Assembly: GCA_030847615.1 (NCBI GenBank)
Contig: JAUMIR010000004.1
Location: 81,375,001-81,439,000 of the forward strand
Direction: 5' to 3'
Length of the DNA: 64,000 bases
Source: Gambelia wislizenii
Lineage: Eukaryota > Chordata > Lepidosauria > Squamata > Crotaphytidae
The notes under the pieces were generated by a model. It searched no databases, was not told the DNA's origin, and saw nothing but the letters and a program-made list of their open reading frames with translations. Of this stretch, positions 1-12,057 are shown in pieces; the stretch's first letter is position 1; the number at the start of each line of letters is the position of its first letter. The translations under genes were made by a program, and so were the position numbers.

Positions 1-1007
1 TCCTCTGAAAGTTCTGAAGAAAAAGCAGGTTTACTTTGTCTGCAAGTGGAAGAAACTTAGCAGATGCCTGAATACCAGCCAAGCCCCCCTTCTGTTCATC
101 TGGTTAATTGAACTTCACTTTCACTGCACTTCTTATTTGAATTCCTTTTCAAAAGAGTAGCCATGTTAGTCTATGGCAGCAAAACAACCCTGAATTATGT
201 GGTTTAGTAATTAATGTATCATAGGCCAGGGAAAGACAACTTGGGCATGCTTGATGGGCATTCACCAACTGGATTTCACATAACAAGAAACAAGTCCATT
301 ATGGAGCCAACCTATATATGTCTATTTGGACATCAGCTCTATTGAATTACTCTATTGATTTACTGTGAAGCAAGTAAGGGGTATATCAGGTTCTTCTGAA
401 TTCCTTGAGTGATTTTCAGTAAATCAGTAAAGGCTTCTGATGTCCAATTTTGTAACAATACGAACAGTAAGTACTCAACCCATAAAAGAACCCTGGGATG
501 GAAGGAGCAATAGCTTTTTGTATAAATGTACTTGTCAACAATTCCTAGGCTCAGCATGTGATCAGAGGCAAGCTGTTCCTTAATTTTTATTGTATGTACC
601 TGCCTGAGCCACAATTTTGTATCTGGTTCTGGTTGGTAGACCACGGGGTCTTAATAAAAACCAAGTAGATCTAACTGGTCTGAAATTTCACACCCTGGTA
701 TATGGGATGGCAGCCTTGGGTTCCATAGCCCAACACCAAATTATAAACTGGGTTTAGGGACCTATGGAACACAGGCTGAATTCAGCCTATAGGGGGAGGG
801 GGGGTCAGAATCTGGTCTGTTGAAGGCTCTGTGTCCCTTCCACCCTGACACCATCCAGGCTAAGGGCTGTAGACTTTGTAATATGGGCCTATACCCCAAA
901 AATGTGTCCTTGCCTCTGTTAAAAAGAAATGCTAGTGTTTGATACTGAAGAGCATTGACTAATTAGGCTCTGGTCTTCTCTTCCCTGTGTAATGTTTTAA
1001 TTCATTT
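1..1007. other. Unassigned non-coding DNA
   Basis: No recognisable repeat, exon or RNA gene. The open frames here are short, lack known motifs and have the composition of random non-coding DNA. Confidence 0.5.
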
Positions 1008-1052
1008 TATGTGTGTGTATGTGTGCACATGTGTCTGCATGTGTGTGTGCAC
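1008..1052. repeat. (TG)n-rich microsatellite
   Basis: Imperfect TG/TGCA dinucleotide tract (tgtgtgtatgtgtgcacatg and similar). Alternating purine-pyrimidine sequence; no gene nearby. Confidence 0.85.
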
Positions 1053-1775
1053 GTATACTTGCGCTGAAAGCAATGCGTAGGGGGGTTGCAGAGTGGGGGA
1101 GAATCGTGTCTGGAAAAGAGTGGACAGTGTCCAGCATCCAGAGTGCTTAGGAATTAACTTTCACGCACCATCAGAGTTGAGAAAGGAGCCAGCAAATGCT
1201 GGGAACTGAAGCTGGCCTCCGGCTATGCTGCGCTGTGGCAGAAATTGTGGTGCATTTATTTCTTCCAATTTATCCCGTGAGTGCAGGAGAGGCATCGCCT
1301 GGCCTAGCCGCCTGGGGGGAATCAGACTTGCTAATAGAGTTTGCACATGAGCCACACATGAGGGCTTTGCTGGCTATTAATATAACTCACTTGCAGGAAC
1401 CCACATCAGGCAGTTTGTTTTGTGGAGTTCACTGCAGGCAACTGGGGGGATCGTGATCTCCAAGGCCCTCTTAAAGTGACTGCTGCCCAGACAGGTAGAG
1501 AAGGATTTGGATGGGTCTTAGCCAAAGCTTGCCTGCACAGAGAGGGAAAGATAAGGCCTGCAGAATGAGCTGGCAGAGCCTGCTCTCAAGCCTCTCTTCT
1601 CAATGCAGGATGACAACAGCATATTTAAGTGGCCTGGGTCATTGCCTTGGCATAAATATATATGTATTACTCTTGATGCCAGTCCTCCTCAGGATATGTG
1701 ATGATGGTAGCACCTGAGTCAGGCACTAGAGATGTCTTGATTCCCAAGGATAATGAAGAAGCAGGACTAGGGAGC
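1053..1775. other. Unassigned non-coding DNA
   Basis: Nothing recognisable on either strand. Short open frames on opposite strands overlap each other and show no family motif. Confidence 0.45.
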
Positions 1776-1905
1776 ACATGCACCTCCAGATGTTGGACTG
1801 AAGTTCCCATCATTCCTCACCATTGCCTATGCTAGAAAAAGCTGATAGGAGCTGCAGTCCAACAACACCTGGAGGACCATATGCTCCTCAGCCCTGTGCC
1901 AAGCA
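1776..1905. mobile_element. Short palindromic DNA-transposon repeat (family C)
   Basis: The left half (cctccagatgttggactgaa) is matched in reverse complement by the right half (cagtccaacaacacctggag). The same palindromic unit recurs at 4906-5192, 5463-5585, 14805-14930, 16186-16322 and 34310-34450. A hAT-type MITE is a reasonable guess, but I did not identify target duplications. Confidence 0.6.
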
Positions 1906-1941
1906 CTCTCCTGCTGTTCAATTTGGCAAGTTTTAAGCTAT

Positions 1942-2055
1942 TTCCATGCTTATTTTTTTTATTTACCGGTAGTTATTTATACCCCACTCTTCAACCACAA
2001 AGCTATCAGAGTGGCTCATAAATTGTTTTAAGCAATACGAATTTACACATCTACA
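1942..2055 (-). mobile_element. LINE or SINE 3' tail fragment
   Basis: An AT-rich start followed by 'ttatttataccccactcttc' and 'cagagtggctcataa'. This matches the 3' tail shared by reptile L2-type LINEs and SINEs that use them, read from the minus strand. No coding part remains. Confidence 0.5.
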
Positions 2056-2305
2056 CTGCATTAAGCAGTTTCCAATGTGTGTTAGCTAACTGCTCCCACA
2101 AGCCGGGTACTATTGCTATTGGTAGACCATAGCCCAACCAGGATAGAGGTGGCAGGTACTTCATCCCTTCACTGTGGGATGGGATGCCCCCACTGTTCAG
2201 ACCATGAGCCAGTACTGAACCATGCTTTACATGTGTTAAGGTGCTTACCACACATTTGCTCCACTGGTCCCTCCCTTCCACTAACTTTCTTCCTCACCTG
2301 CTGCC

Positions 2306-2414
2306 GGTGAGAGAGGAAGGTGAATGAAGTTGCTTCTCTCTGCATAAGAGTGCTTTAACAGGTGAGAGAGGCAGGTGAATGAAGTTGCTCCTCTCTGCTT
2401 AAGAGTGCTTAAGG
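2306..2414. repeat. 55-bp tandem duplication, two copies
   Basis: Unit 1 starts at 2306 (ggtgagagaggaaggtgaat) and unit 2 at 2361 (ggtgagagaggcaggtgaat). They run in register for about 53 bases with only a few differences. It is a recent local duplication of otherwise unassigned sequence. Confidence 0.85.
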
Positions 2415-2419
2415 CAAGG

Positions 2420-2530
2420 CTGCACAATTCATGCCCCCACCCCCAGAGACTGGACTGTAACCTCCAACAGTGCTAGCCGATATAGCCAATGATGACGGAT
2501 GGTCAGAGTTACAGTTGCCCACCCCTGGTT
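2420..2530. mobile_element. Degraded family C palindromic repeat
   Basis: Contains 'tgctagccgatatagccaatgatg' type sequence followed by 'gttacagttgcccacccctgg', the layout of family C with both halves eroded. Confidence 0.35.
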
Positions 2531-3360
2531 CAAGGGAGAAAAAACACCTCACTTGCAAAAGGGGCACACCAGATTCAGCCCCTCCATTTCTTCTTTATAA
2601 AAACCCTGTGAGGTGTAGGCCAAGGCTATAAGGAGAGTGACGGCTCAAGACTGCCATAACATTTGAGAAACTCTGTCGATGAAAAATCGTAAATGCTGAC
2701 AATGAGAGAGTTTCATAGATCAGCCTTTCAGTGTTGGCTTTAGAAAAAGGCTGCTTAGCTTTGGTCCACCCAAGGTGAGAAGAGATGGGGGGAGGACAGG
2801 TGTGCACAAAAAGGAAGGGGGGAGTACTAGTTCCTTTCTATTTCAAAAGGGGTTGAAGCCAAACAGCTCCTATAGCATCACCCAGATGATCTCTCTGATC
2901 CAGGAGCTGTGTGTGTGAGGCCCAAGAGCCCGTGCTGCAGTCAGCTCAGTGAATGAATAACAATGCATGGGAAGCTTGGGGTTGCTGGCTGGAGCTGTGC
3001 AAGTGTACTGGGATATTTTATTAATGCCAGAAGCTCAGAGATTTAGAGGAGAATGAACCATACTTCCTAAGGCAGAGTGCAGATAGGCCTTGTCAAGCCA
3101 TGTCGGCTTGTTAACTCCCACATGTGTGATTCGGTTTGAACATTTAAAGGGCTGTCAAGGCCAGCTTCCAAGTTGGCTCTTGTCCCTTGAATAACCACCC
3201 AGAAGAAAATTCTGCCCACATGGTCACATTCTGCATCTGCTGGATTCATTCTTTTGGTGCAACTGGTAGGGAAGAGGTAAAACACATGCTTGACATAGGA
3301 CTGCCACTGACAATGTCAACCCACCTGCATTCTCTGGATCTTGGTTTCTTGTTCAGCACA
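2531..3360. other. Unassigned non-coding DNA
   Basis: A weak SINE-tail-like segment at about 2595-2660 (ccctgtgaggtgtaggcc) is the only hint of a repeat. Nothing else is recognisable. Confidence 0.35.
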
Positions 3361-3447
3361 TGGAAAACTACAGCTCTCAGAACCTGCATGGTGACTAGTC
3401 ATACTGGTTGGGGGATACTGGTAGTTGCAGTCCAAAAAAAATGTTAA
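3361..3447. mobile_element. Palindromic MITE fragment
   Basis: Begins 'ggaaaactacagctctcaga' and ends 'tagttgcagtccaaaaaaaa'. The two ends are imperfect reverse complements around a 'catactggttggggga' centre, typical of a small non-autonomous DNA element. Confidence 0.4.
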
Positions 3448-4905
3448 CTGTTCCCAGCTAAGCTTCTATTTGTCCTAATTCTTCAGACACTCTTCCCTTA
3501 AAAAGTGGCTTTGGTTTGAGAATCTCTCCCACATATAACAACATTCTTAATAGAAAAGGCAATCAACAAAATTAAAGACTGCATCAGCTAGATTGGTCAG
3601 GGTCTAGCTGATTAAGATGCAACAACTGTGAACTTATTTTTACAGTTTTCTGTCTATCTTTTTTGTTTTAAACTATGCTACATGTTCTCATGCTGAGGTT
3701 TCATTTTTATGCTACATGTTGGCCTGTCCTTATAACATATATTTGGTCTTTACTTTTATTTACAAGTCCCATTACTATGTTGGACATTTTCATTGATATG
3801 TGTTTTTTTATGTTTGTATATTGACCAGTTTTTGGAAAATGCACCAATTAAAGTGTCTCTGTTTGGTACTGCATCCAATGAATTTGGTGGGTTATATTTT
3901 GTACTATTTTAATAATATATGCTTTGACCAATTGAGTTTGGGCATTACCTATAACTTTGTCATCTGCAGCACACTCTCCAATCTCTGCTATAAAGACTAA
4001 AACACAGAATTCATTCCTGCTGCCACTTTCTCCTAAAGTAATCCTTTTACCCTCTTTGATTTCTAATAGGATGACTACTTCCTGGCTGTTTTCATGCTTC
4101 TGATATGTTAGCGAAATTTTAATTGTTGTCTTAAGGTTAGAATGAGTGGTTGCAAAGGCAACCACAACAAGAATTCATGCTTTTTTTGACCAGCCAGGAA
4201 GAGCCCAATATGTTACTGAAGTATTAGTGGGCAGGAAGCTTGGCTTATTGTCGACTTAATTGTCCTCAGAGTTCTATTTGTTCCCCTGTGGGTAAGACCC
4301 AATTTTAAAAGGACACCGTCTTCTCTTTCAGTGCTTCCTTAACACTATTTATTAACTATACAGACAATCTCTTGGAACTTATTAATCACTTTCCTGTTAT
4401 GTGGTATACTTTCTATCTTGAGTTTCTATTATCATGGTTTTAAATAACATCCTGAAGGGATGTGTCCTTCTTGACTCTCTAATTCAGCTTATGTTTAACT
4501 AATGCCCTCAGGGTTTGTTTTTTTTTAGAAGTTTCCTTTCTTGAAATTAAATATGCCTATATTAGATTTTATGGGCAACTTCCCCTTTAAACAGATGTGA
4601 TAAATTAGATAACATTCTGGTCACCATTCTCAATCAGTATGACAAGTCCAGGATTCCCTCCACTTGAGTCTCATTGGTGCTTATCTATCTTTCTAAGGCT
4701 CAGTCATTATTCATCATGGTTATAAGTGTCACAATTTGAATGGACATTTACCTATTCAGTGTAAAAATAGTAGAAGTCACCCAATATTGCAAGATATTTA
4801 TTTTCCTATGGCTGCCTCTCTTATTTCTTTCTCCATCCAGATGTCTCTTGAAGCTTCAGTCAGTGAAATGACAGTATGTCACTTGTATCAAAGTTATCCT
4901 TGGAT
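3448..4905. other. Unassigned AT-rich DNA
   Basis: AT-rich stretch with several short open frames on both strands but no family motif, RNA gene or clear repeat. It may be an old LINE or DNA-transposon interior too eroded to name. Confidence 0.4.
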
Positions 4906-5192
4906 CTAGGGCAACTTGTGGCCCTGTAGATATTTTTAGACTAACTCCTATCATTTCCACTCATCGGCTGGCTAGGCTAGGGCTGATGGGAGTTGCAGTT
5001 CAGCAGCATCTGTAGGACCACAAGTTGCCCAATCTGGCTTAAGAGCAGAGCTGGGAATCATCCAGTCCTCCAGGTTTTGTTGGACTTCAAACTCCAGCAG
5101 CCCTAGTCAGCATAGCCAATGTTGAAGAATGCTAGAAGATGCAGTCCAATGTCTGGGGGGACTGCATGATTCCCATCCCTGACCTAGAGAGA
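4906..5192. mobile_element. Two adjacent family C palindromic repeats
   Basis: Unit 1 (4906-5033) runs from 'gcaacttgtggccctgtaga' to 'aggaccacaagttgccc', so its ends are inverted repeats. Unit 2 (5050-5192) has 'cctccaggttttgttggact' answered by 'agatgcagtccaatgtctgg'. Both carry a central 'ctagtcagcatagccaatg'-like core. Confidence 0.6.
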
Positions 5193-5269
5193 TCACATCC
5201 AATGGTGTCCTTCTAAGTATATCTTCAAGTGCTTGGGGAAGCCCTGTTTTCATCCTTATGCAAGTGTCT

Positions 5270-5462
5270 GATAGTTTGGTTACACATGCACAGGCATTCC
5301 TGCAAGCCCTTCCAAAAGCTGTTGCACAAGATATTGCAAAAGTTGTTCTTTAAGCCACTGCACTATTTTTTTCACAAGCAGTTCTGCAACCCATTAGAGT
5401 TTCATCAGCTTAGTTGTTTGCTTGCACTACTTTTGCTAATTGTTGCATTAGTGGTGCAGTAG
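5270..5462. repeat. TTGCA-rich internally repetitive tract
   Basis: Recurrent short words such as ttgcac, ttgcaa, ctgcac and tgcaac are spaced irregularly for about 190 bases. One plus-strand frame stays open and gives a low-complexity peptide rich in Phe, His, Lys and Leu. This looks like an eroded minisatellite rather than a gene. Confidence 0.4.
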
Positions 5463-5585
5463 TGGACAAGTGTGGCTCTCTAGATTTTTCTGCTACTGTA
5501 CTCCCATCAGCCGTAATCAGCACAGCCAATGGAACTTGCCACCCAAAAACATCTGGTGGGCCACAGTTGCCTGCCCCTGTCCTTA
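5463..5585. mobile_element. Family C palindromic repeat
   Basis: 'gtggctctctagatttttct' near the start is answered by 'aaaacatctggtgggccaca' near the end, with the typical 'cccatcagccgtaatcagca' centre. Confidence 0.5.
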
Positions 5586-8500
5586 ATGGAAAGGTCCCAT
5601 CCTGAACCAGATGCTCCCTAGCATCTGTCAGCCTTCCTTCAGAAATCAGTTTGAAAGCTACTCTGCAAAATGTTTAATGTTAAAATACCAGCAGTCTGGT
5701 TCCATTGCCATTCAAGTGGAGCTTGTCTCTTTCAGCTTGTCCCAGCAAGTTCCCCAGTGCATGACGAATCTAAACCTTTCCTACCAATGCCACTGTCTCA
5801 TCTGTGCATTGAGACTCCTCTGCATGTAATTTTCTGGCTGTTAAGGGAAGATAAATCCACCTTGGGCTTTGGGGAGAGGGGATGGGAGACAGGAACGACT
5901 CATCCATATTTATCAAATACAATCGCAGATTTGGCAAATCCTGTCCGATCGCCCCAGCTCTATTTTGCATTATTAAATATTCATACATGCTGGTTGACAA
6001 CGTGGAGTTTGCACATTTTTTGCTGCTGAATCATTTATATACAATCAAAGGAGACACAGAACCCTACAAAGAGAGCCTTTCACTATTAACTCTCATCTAC
6101 TTGGCTGTGGCCTCTTGTCATAGTTTTCAGGCAAGGGCAGCACATCTCCTTAATACCCTCCCCAGGAACTGCACAGAACTTGCAGCCCATAATTTTCATT
6201 AGTTTTAATTCTATAGATACTAATCTCTGATGAAGAATTGTGCTAAAAATTCATATTCTTGTGAAGGGGGCGACGGCAACATTTCCCAAGTATGCTGGAA
6301 CCATCCCACAAAGGGGGAAATGGAGGTTTCAGTTATGATGGTATATATAGAATGGATGATTCCTACATAAAAACTAATCAGGCTTGTACTGAATTTGGCA
6401 AGATTTTTTTAAATAGTGCTTTTCTTCTTTTCTTTCTTTGCTGGGAAAAAATTCACACTAATCTAGACCTATGAGCAGAGAGCTTGCCCCACCCCTTCCT
6501 TTACAAAGCCCCCAGACTTCCATATCATTCCCCAGCCATAGGAAAAGGCTGAGCACAAGATTAGGGTAAGAAAATCCGGAACGAATGTACTTAAACCTGT
6601 TACAATCTGTCACCTGCCAGTGTAGTGCATGTTGGTGGGACTTAACAGGATCAGAGCAAGCTGATTAGGGACAGGTCGGTGAGTGCACGTGTTCACATCT
6701 CTTACCTTCCTTCTTGTGTATAAAGAGACCAAATCTCAGTCTCTTCATGCGCAGCTGATTTTCCTGAATTCAAAAGGGCCTAGAATATGAATTTCTCATC
6801 CAGTTTGTCAGCTTTTGAGCAATGCTCACCAAGTGGCTGCCAAACTCAGAGCCTTCTTGTTGCAGCACATCTACATTCCACAACCTCTGTAGACATCTTG
6901 AGATCTGAGCAGTTGGGATTGCCCATTTGCGCTCTCATGCTGTGCATCAAAAACAACCTGCTGGCACTAGTATGTTTGTTGTAGAGGGGAAGAATATGGA
7001 AATGTTAATACTTCAACTCCCCCAGTGGCCACACAAATGAATTCTCACAGTTGTAGTCCAAAAAAATAAAATTTGCAAGCACTGGGCAGCAAGGAGGGAG
7101 CTATCCAAATATAGCAAAGCCTTCCCAGTTTAATCAATTGTGATCAAACTTTTACTTTGATTTAACTGAGTTTTAAGATTGTTAAATAATCAGATGGTAC
7201 ATCAGCACTAAATCAAGTCTTGGAAATGGAATTTTGTGTCACTTCATGTATAACATTCTGTGGATCGATGACTGGGTCTGCATTTAAATACTTTGAAATT
7301 TTTGAATTCATAGCCACCTACTCCCAAATCATACTGTCTTTGTTTTTGCTTGTGTGCTGAGGAACATGACTGCCCCCCCCCCTTAGAACACTCAGACTGC
7401 AGAAAGCTCACATAAGGGTTATAGATGCACATAAGAGAGACGTAAAGATTGGCAAAACTTCAGCTTGCAATTAACAAAGGTTGAGGCAACAGAACGCAGG
7501 AAGAATCTCCAGGCATTGCTGGGAAAGACTTCTGTCAGAAACTAGCTACTGCCAGTTAGTGTGGGAAATACTGTGCTAGAACAAGTATAAAGCAATGAAT
7601 CCTGTTCTCTTTCTGATTTCTCCCTCTAGGTCTCTTGACAATAGTTGTGCATTTGTCTGCGAGACCATCTTCTCCCACTTCCAGTGCACTGAAGCCAGAG
7701 TTTGAAGGTCATCCCATCATGAGGGGAAAAGGACAGTCAGCGATTTCACTATGGGGTCATCCCCATGAATCAGGGCCCACCCTGTCTGTCTTTTCTCTTG
7801 TGCCTGCACATGGGACACAGGGGCTTCCAGAACAGCGTATCAGGGTTGTATATGTGAGGTTTTGTTTTCTCTCTCCCCTTTCCCCACCAAAAGGAAATAC
7901 ACCTATTTCTGGCTTAATTTGTGGAGTTTCAAGCTGAAGTACAGTTTTTCTGTAGATGTGGCTCCCCTCTCCCCATGACAACAGAGGATTGCCTTGGTAC
8001 CCAAGATTTCAGCAGACCTCCTCAATCTGAGGGAATGGCTGCCTCCTTGAGACATATGGTTGTGACAGACTGAGGCAGTTGCTAAGAGTCTGGGATGTTC
8101 TCCTGTTGCTGTGAAGAAAATGTTCTTTGTGCCTCTTCCTTTTATTCATCAAAACCCTGCCCCCACCAAAGGAGGTGAGAAGATGCTAAAGGATCATGTG
8201 ATCGCTGCCACTCTGGACCATTGTTTGCTTTGCCTACAGAGGGAAAGAGTTCCCACAAAGACTTTGGAAGATAATCTGTTCATGCCACTCTCTGTTAAAA
8301 TGGCCCTGTACAGTGGCAGGGTGATTATCCTGGACCAAAAAAAGAAATGTGTATTTCATGCGCTTCTACCCTCCATTTGTGTTTACAGCTTTTTATTTAT
8401 AGCAATTTACTCATAGCACCCACCCTATCAACTGCTGAGAATAATTTCCATTCACCAGTAATCAGGGCAAGCTCAGAAATTTGAGAAGCATTGATTTAAT

Positions 8501-9360
8501 AGGATTAGTTGCATTTTACTGTTAGTGCATTCTGACTTGGGAAGGTATTCTTGGGCTTGATCTTTCATGTCTGCCTTTAGAAGGTATAAATTCAGATCCA
8601 ATTTGTCCCTCAGGTCATATCTATCAGCTGGTGTTATGTTGGAAATGACTGAAAAGTGGTTGCTTTGAAACACATACAGCTTTGATTATTGCATCTTTAC
8701 CTGGAATAGTTATCCCTTGAAATTATATTATTTAGGAATTAAAGCTGCATCTAAGGAGCAGTTTCTCCCCCAGTTGTTTTAGTGCTGTAGCACTAACCTG
8801 GAAGTGGAAGAGAAGACACCAGTTTAGGCTGTGAGTTGATGCTAATGCTAGTCTGGACTGTGCCGTCCACAATAAACCTGCTCAACCTTGGCTGCCACTG
8901 GGTTTACTGGCAACCAGGATGGGGACTGGCACAGCTCCCTGTGGTATGCAGAAGAATATAGTGCACAGAAGAGATAGATGTGGCTCCTCTTTATCCAAAT
9001 CCTCACAGTACTAACCACACAGCTGAGAACCTATTTAATGCTTCACCAGCAGACTTACGGAGATGGAGGCAACAGCAGTCATGTGAGGGGTGGGGTATGG
9101 CTAGTACCTTTCCAGGGCTGTTCCAGTGGTCCAAGGCTGTTCTGGTGGCCATGGAGTGAGGGGATGGAGCTGTACACATATGACATTCCACTGTGGATGG
9201 CGAGGGAAATGGCTTGCACAACAGAGGTATTAGATACGTCCTTGTAGAAGTGTCTGACTAGTATAGCCACTGGTGTAACAACACCCCAAGAGGATTCCGG
9301 CCAGCAAATCCCATTTACAAGTCCCAGAACAAAACACTTATGCTCTTAATATATATTTAT
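5586..9360. other. Unassigned non-coding DNA
   Basis: A long stretch with no convincing exon, RNA gene or complete repeat. A small palindromic fragment sits near 7012-7075 (caactcccccagtggcc / cagttgtagtccaaaaaaat) and a C homopolymer at 7374-7382. The open frames, up to 119 codons, lack conserved domains, overlap one another and show no splice-site context I would trust. Confidence 0.4.
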
Positions 9361-9522
9361 CACTGCCAAACCTTGTAGAGTTGGATAGACTCAATCAAGG
9401 AAGCCGCAGCCCTGAGTGTGGAAGACCTGAGTAAGGCTGTTGCTGACAGGGGGTCTTGGAGGTGTCTCATTCACAGGGTCACCATAAGTTGAATCCGGCT
9501 TGATGGCAGTTAACAACACCTA
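9361..9522 (+). mobile_element. SINE-like 3' fragment
   Basis: Contains 'gactcaatcaaggaagccgc', 'agacctgagtaaggctgttg' and ends 'gatggcagttaacaacacct'. The end resembles the 'gacttgacggcacttaacaac' terminus of a common reptile short retroposon. The promoter-bearing 5' part is absent. Confidence 0.4.
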
Positions 9523-10619
9523 CAGCCTTTATAGTTTAGCTGGTGCTAGTTCCATACCTTCCCTGTGCATGACAAAGCCATGCCCTTCCCCAGCCAAGCC
9601 TTTATACATCACAGCTCTCATGCCAGAAGCCTCACAAGGCCAAGTAAGGCTAGGTGCCCCCAGTTTATTGACCCACTGCTGTATTTTGTTGACAAGCTGC
9701 CCTGCTGATTCCAACTCTTCCCCAATCTAGTAATGAAGCTTCTTTAACTTCTTCCATTGTGTTTGTCTCTCACATCCACTTCCAGGAGCCTGGGTTGTTT
9801 TTGTTTTTTTTAATGTATCAAAAGCCTCCCAAGACTCACTGGGTGCTAGCGACCAACATATGAGAATTAAAGCTGTAGAAAACTCAGCCCTCTTCACCTG
9901 TAAATATCAAAGGTCTTGGGGCCAACTCCCAACTCAACATCCTTTTTTGTCTCATTGTAAGTCGGACTCTTATGTTTCAAGGGCCTTTTCCACTGTAGGC
10001 TCCAAAATTTGTGACATCAAAAATGTAAGGAAATAAAACTCTCACTTTATTACTCAAAGAAAGGATTCCCCCCTTCCTGTTTTTATGGTAGCACAGTTCC
10101 TTTCATATATATGCTTAGAGATAAGAACTATTCATACCACAGGGAGATGGATAGGTGTCATTGAGAACATTCAGCATTGAGCAAGCAAATCTGTGAGCCA
10201 GAATTTGCAGCACTTGGATGCGGGATCTAATATGTATGCAGAAAGATGCAAAGATTTGTTCTGAGATTCAGAAACAAAAATTAAATGGGAGTACAATGAG
10301 TGCACCCTTGACATACTGTACTTCTACCACAAACAGCTACAGAGGGATTAGGGTATTACGCAAGGAAAATTGATCACCCCAGTAACCCTAGGCTTCTTGG
10401 CTTTGAATGCTCTCATGCACAAACATTTAAGTGAATGTTGTATTTACCACCTGAAGGGGGAGGAGATCCACTCACTTCCTTGATAGACTAAGATTTTCAA
10501 TCAACAAATAAGGTGGACTGACATATTGACTGGCATCCAGTTGGTTAGTCCCAAATAGAGTAGACACATCCAACCAATTGTGGAAGGGCAAGTCAACATA
10601 TAGGTAAATTCCACTTATT
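9523..10619. other. Unassigned non-coding DNA
   Basis: Nothing recognisable. Short open frames show no motif. Confidence 0.4.
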
Positions 10620-10766
10620 TAAAGGGTCTGCTCTCCTTTGAAGGTCTTTAAACAGATGTTAGGTGGGCATCTTTCAGGAGTGCTTTAGTTGTGTATTTCT
10701 TCATGGCAGGGGTTGGACTGGATGGCCCTTGCAGTCCCTTCCAACTCTTAAGATACTATGATTCCA
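10620..10766 (+). mobile_element. CR1 LINE 3' end fragment
   Basis: Matches the CR1 3' terminal region: 'gaaggtctttaaacagatgt', then 'ttggactggatggcccttgc', 'ccttccaactctt' and a decayed 'atactatgattcc' end. In better copies here (45101, 50078) the end is a repeated 'attctatg' tail. Only the last 150 bases remain, as expected for strongly 5'-truncated CR1. Confidence 0.8.
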
Positions 10767-11515
10767 CTCTAGTCAGGGCTAATAATAGGATTTAGGGTAT
10801 AGTGTTCTTATGGCCCTATAATCCAGGATGACCACATTTCAAGCTTGCAGGATCTCTTTGTTCATTTAGAATCAGAAGACCTTGCTCACTCTATGCAAAT
10901 CACCCAGAGATCTACCCATAGATTCAGATTTACCTTTTATCCCTCCTGTCATAGTCCCCCTACTGTTGGGGTGGGCAATTTTAGCAGGTACAATGTCAGT
11001 GGATCCTTCAGGGGCAGCATGCAGATAGATAGCACCACCAAAAAACCAAAACCAGAAGTGAGTGAAAATCCACACCTGGTTTTGAAAAATTGGTAGTGCT
11101 TTTTTATTGTTGCTGCTGCTGTTGTTATGTTTATGTGGGCTGGCGGTGGGTGGGGGGGCATCCTGCAGACTATTTAAAAGGAGAATTGCTGCACTTTGAC
11201 GCTTCCAAAAAGGGCAACACCCTTCCTTTGCCAGAAAAAGGGCAGTCCAGAGAAGAATATGTGCATGTAATGTGTTTGTGCACCAAGGCCACACAAACAG
11301 TCTTGGGACACATACTTTGCACACCCGTGCTCCAGTGCAACATCCCCCACTGTGGGTCTGTCCTGATCCTTTGGGCTACATTTCCCATCAGATCCAGTCA
11401 TTACAGCCAATAATTATTAGGCATTTTGTTCAAAACACCTGGAGGGATCCAAGTTGGAGAAAACTTCTTTATTCGTAATAACAGAGAGATAGGATTCCAC
11501 TCTGAGTACATACAC

Positions 11516-11516
<1 letters not shown>
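10767..11516. other. Unassigned non-coding DNA
   Basis: No recognised repeat apart from a palindromic fragment near 11365-11415. Several overlapping short frames on both strands are composition artefacts. Confidence 0.35.
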
Positions 11517-11550
<34 letters not shown>

Positions 11551-12057
11551 CATTTTATTTCTTACATGCTTCTCCCCAAGGTTCAAGGCAGGGTACAACA
11601 TGAATTAAAATACAATATATGACATAAAATCATTTAAACAGATAAAAACCACATAGGAATAAAGCAAACATTACATTAAAAGCATTCATAAACTTAAAAT
11701 ACCAATTTAAAATTCATAGAGTAAAATCAACTGGGTAGGCCTGCCAGAAGAGAAAGCTCTTTAATGCTGTTTTGAATTTCAAAAGTGTGTTTAGCTGTCA
11801 AATCTGTTTAGCAGGTCATTTCACAGTGTGGGGGAGGCTGATGAAAACGTCCTGTGGGTGACAGCTGCTAGTCTAGTCCTGGCTGGTCGAAGTAAATGTC
11901 CCCCAGAGGACCTGAGTGTATGGGGTGGGTTGTGCATGAGGAGGCAATCCTGAATGTAACCTGGACCCAAACCATGCAGGGCTTTAAAGGTAATAACTAA
12001 CACTTTGCCTGGAAACTAATTGGCAGCCAGTGAAGTGATTTTAATATTGGTGTAATG

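Noticed and set aside
10872..11324. 150-codon minus-strand frame
   Set aside because: No motif, no repeat-family match, and it overlaps several other chance frames. Possible but unsupported as an exon.
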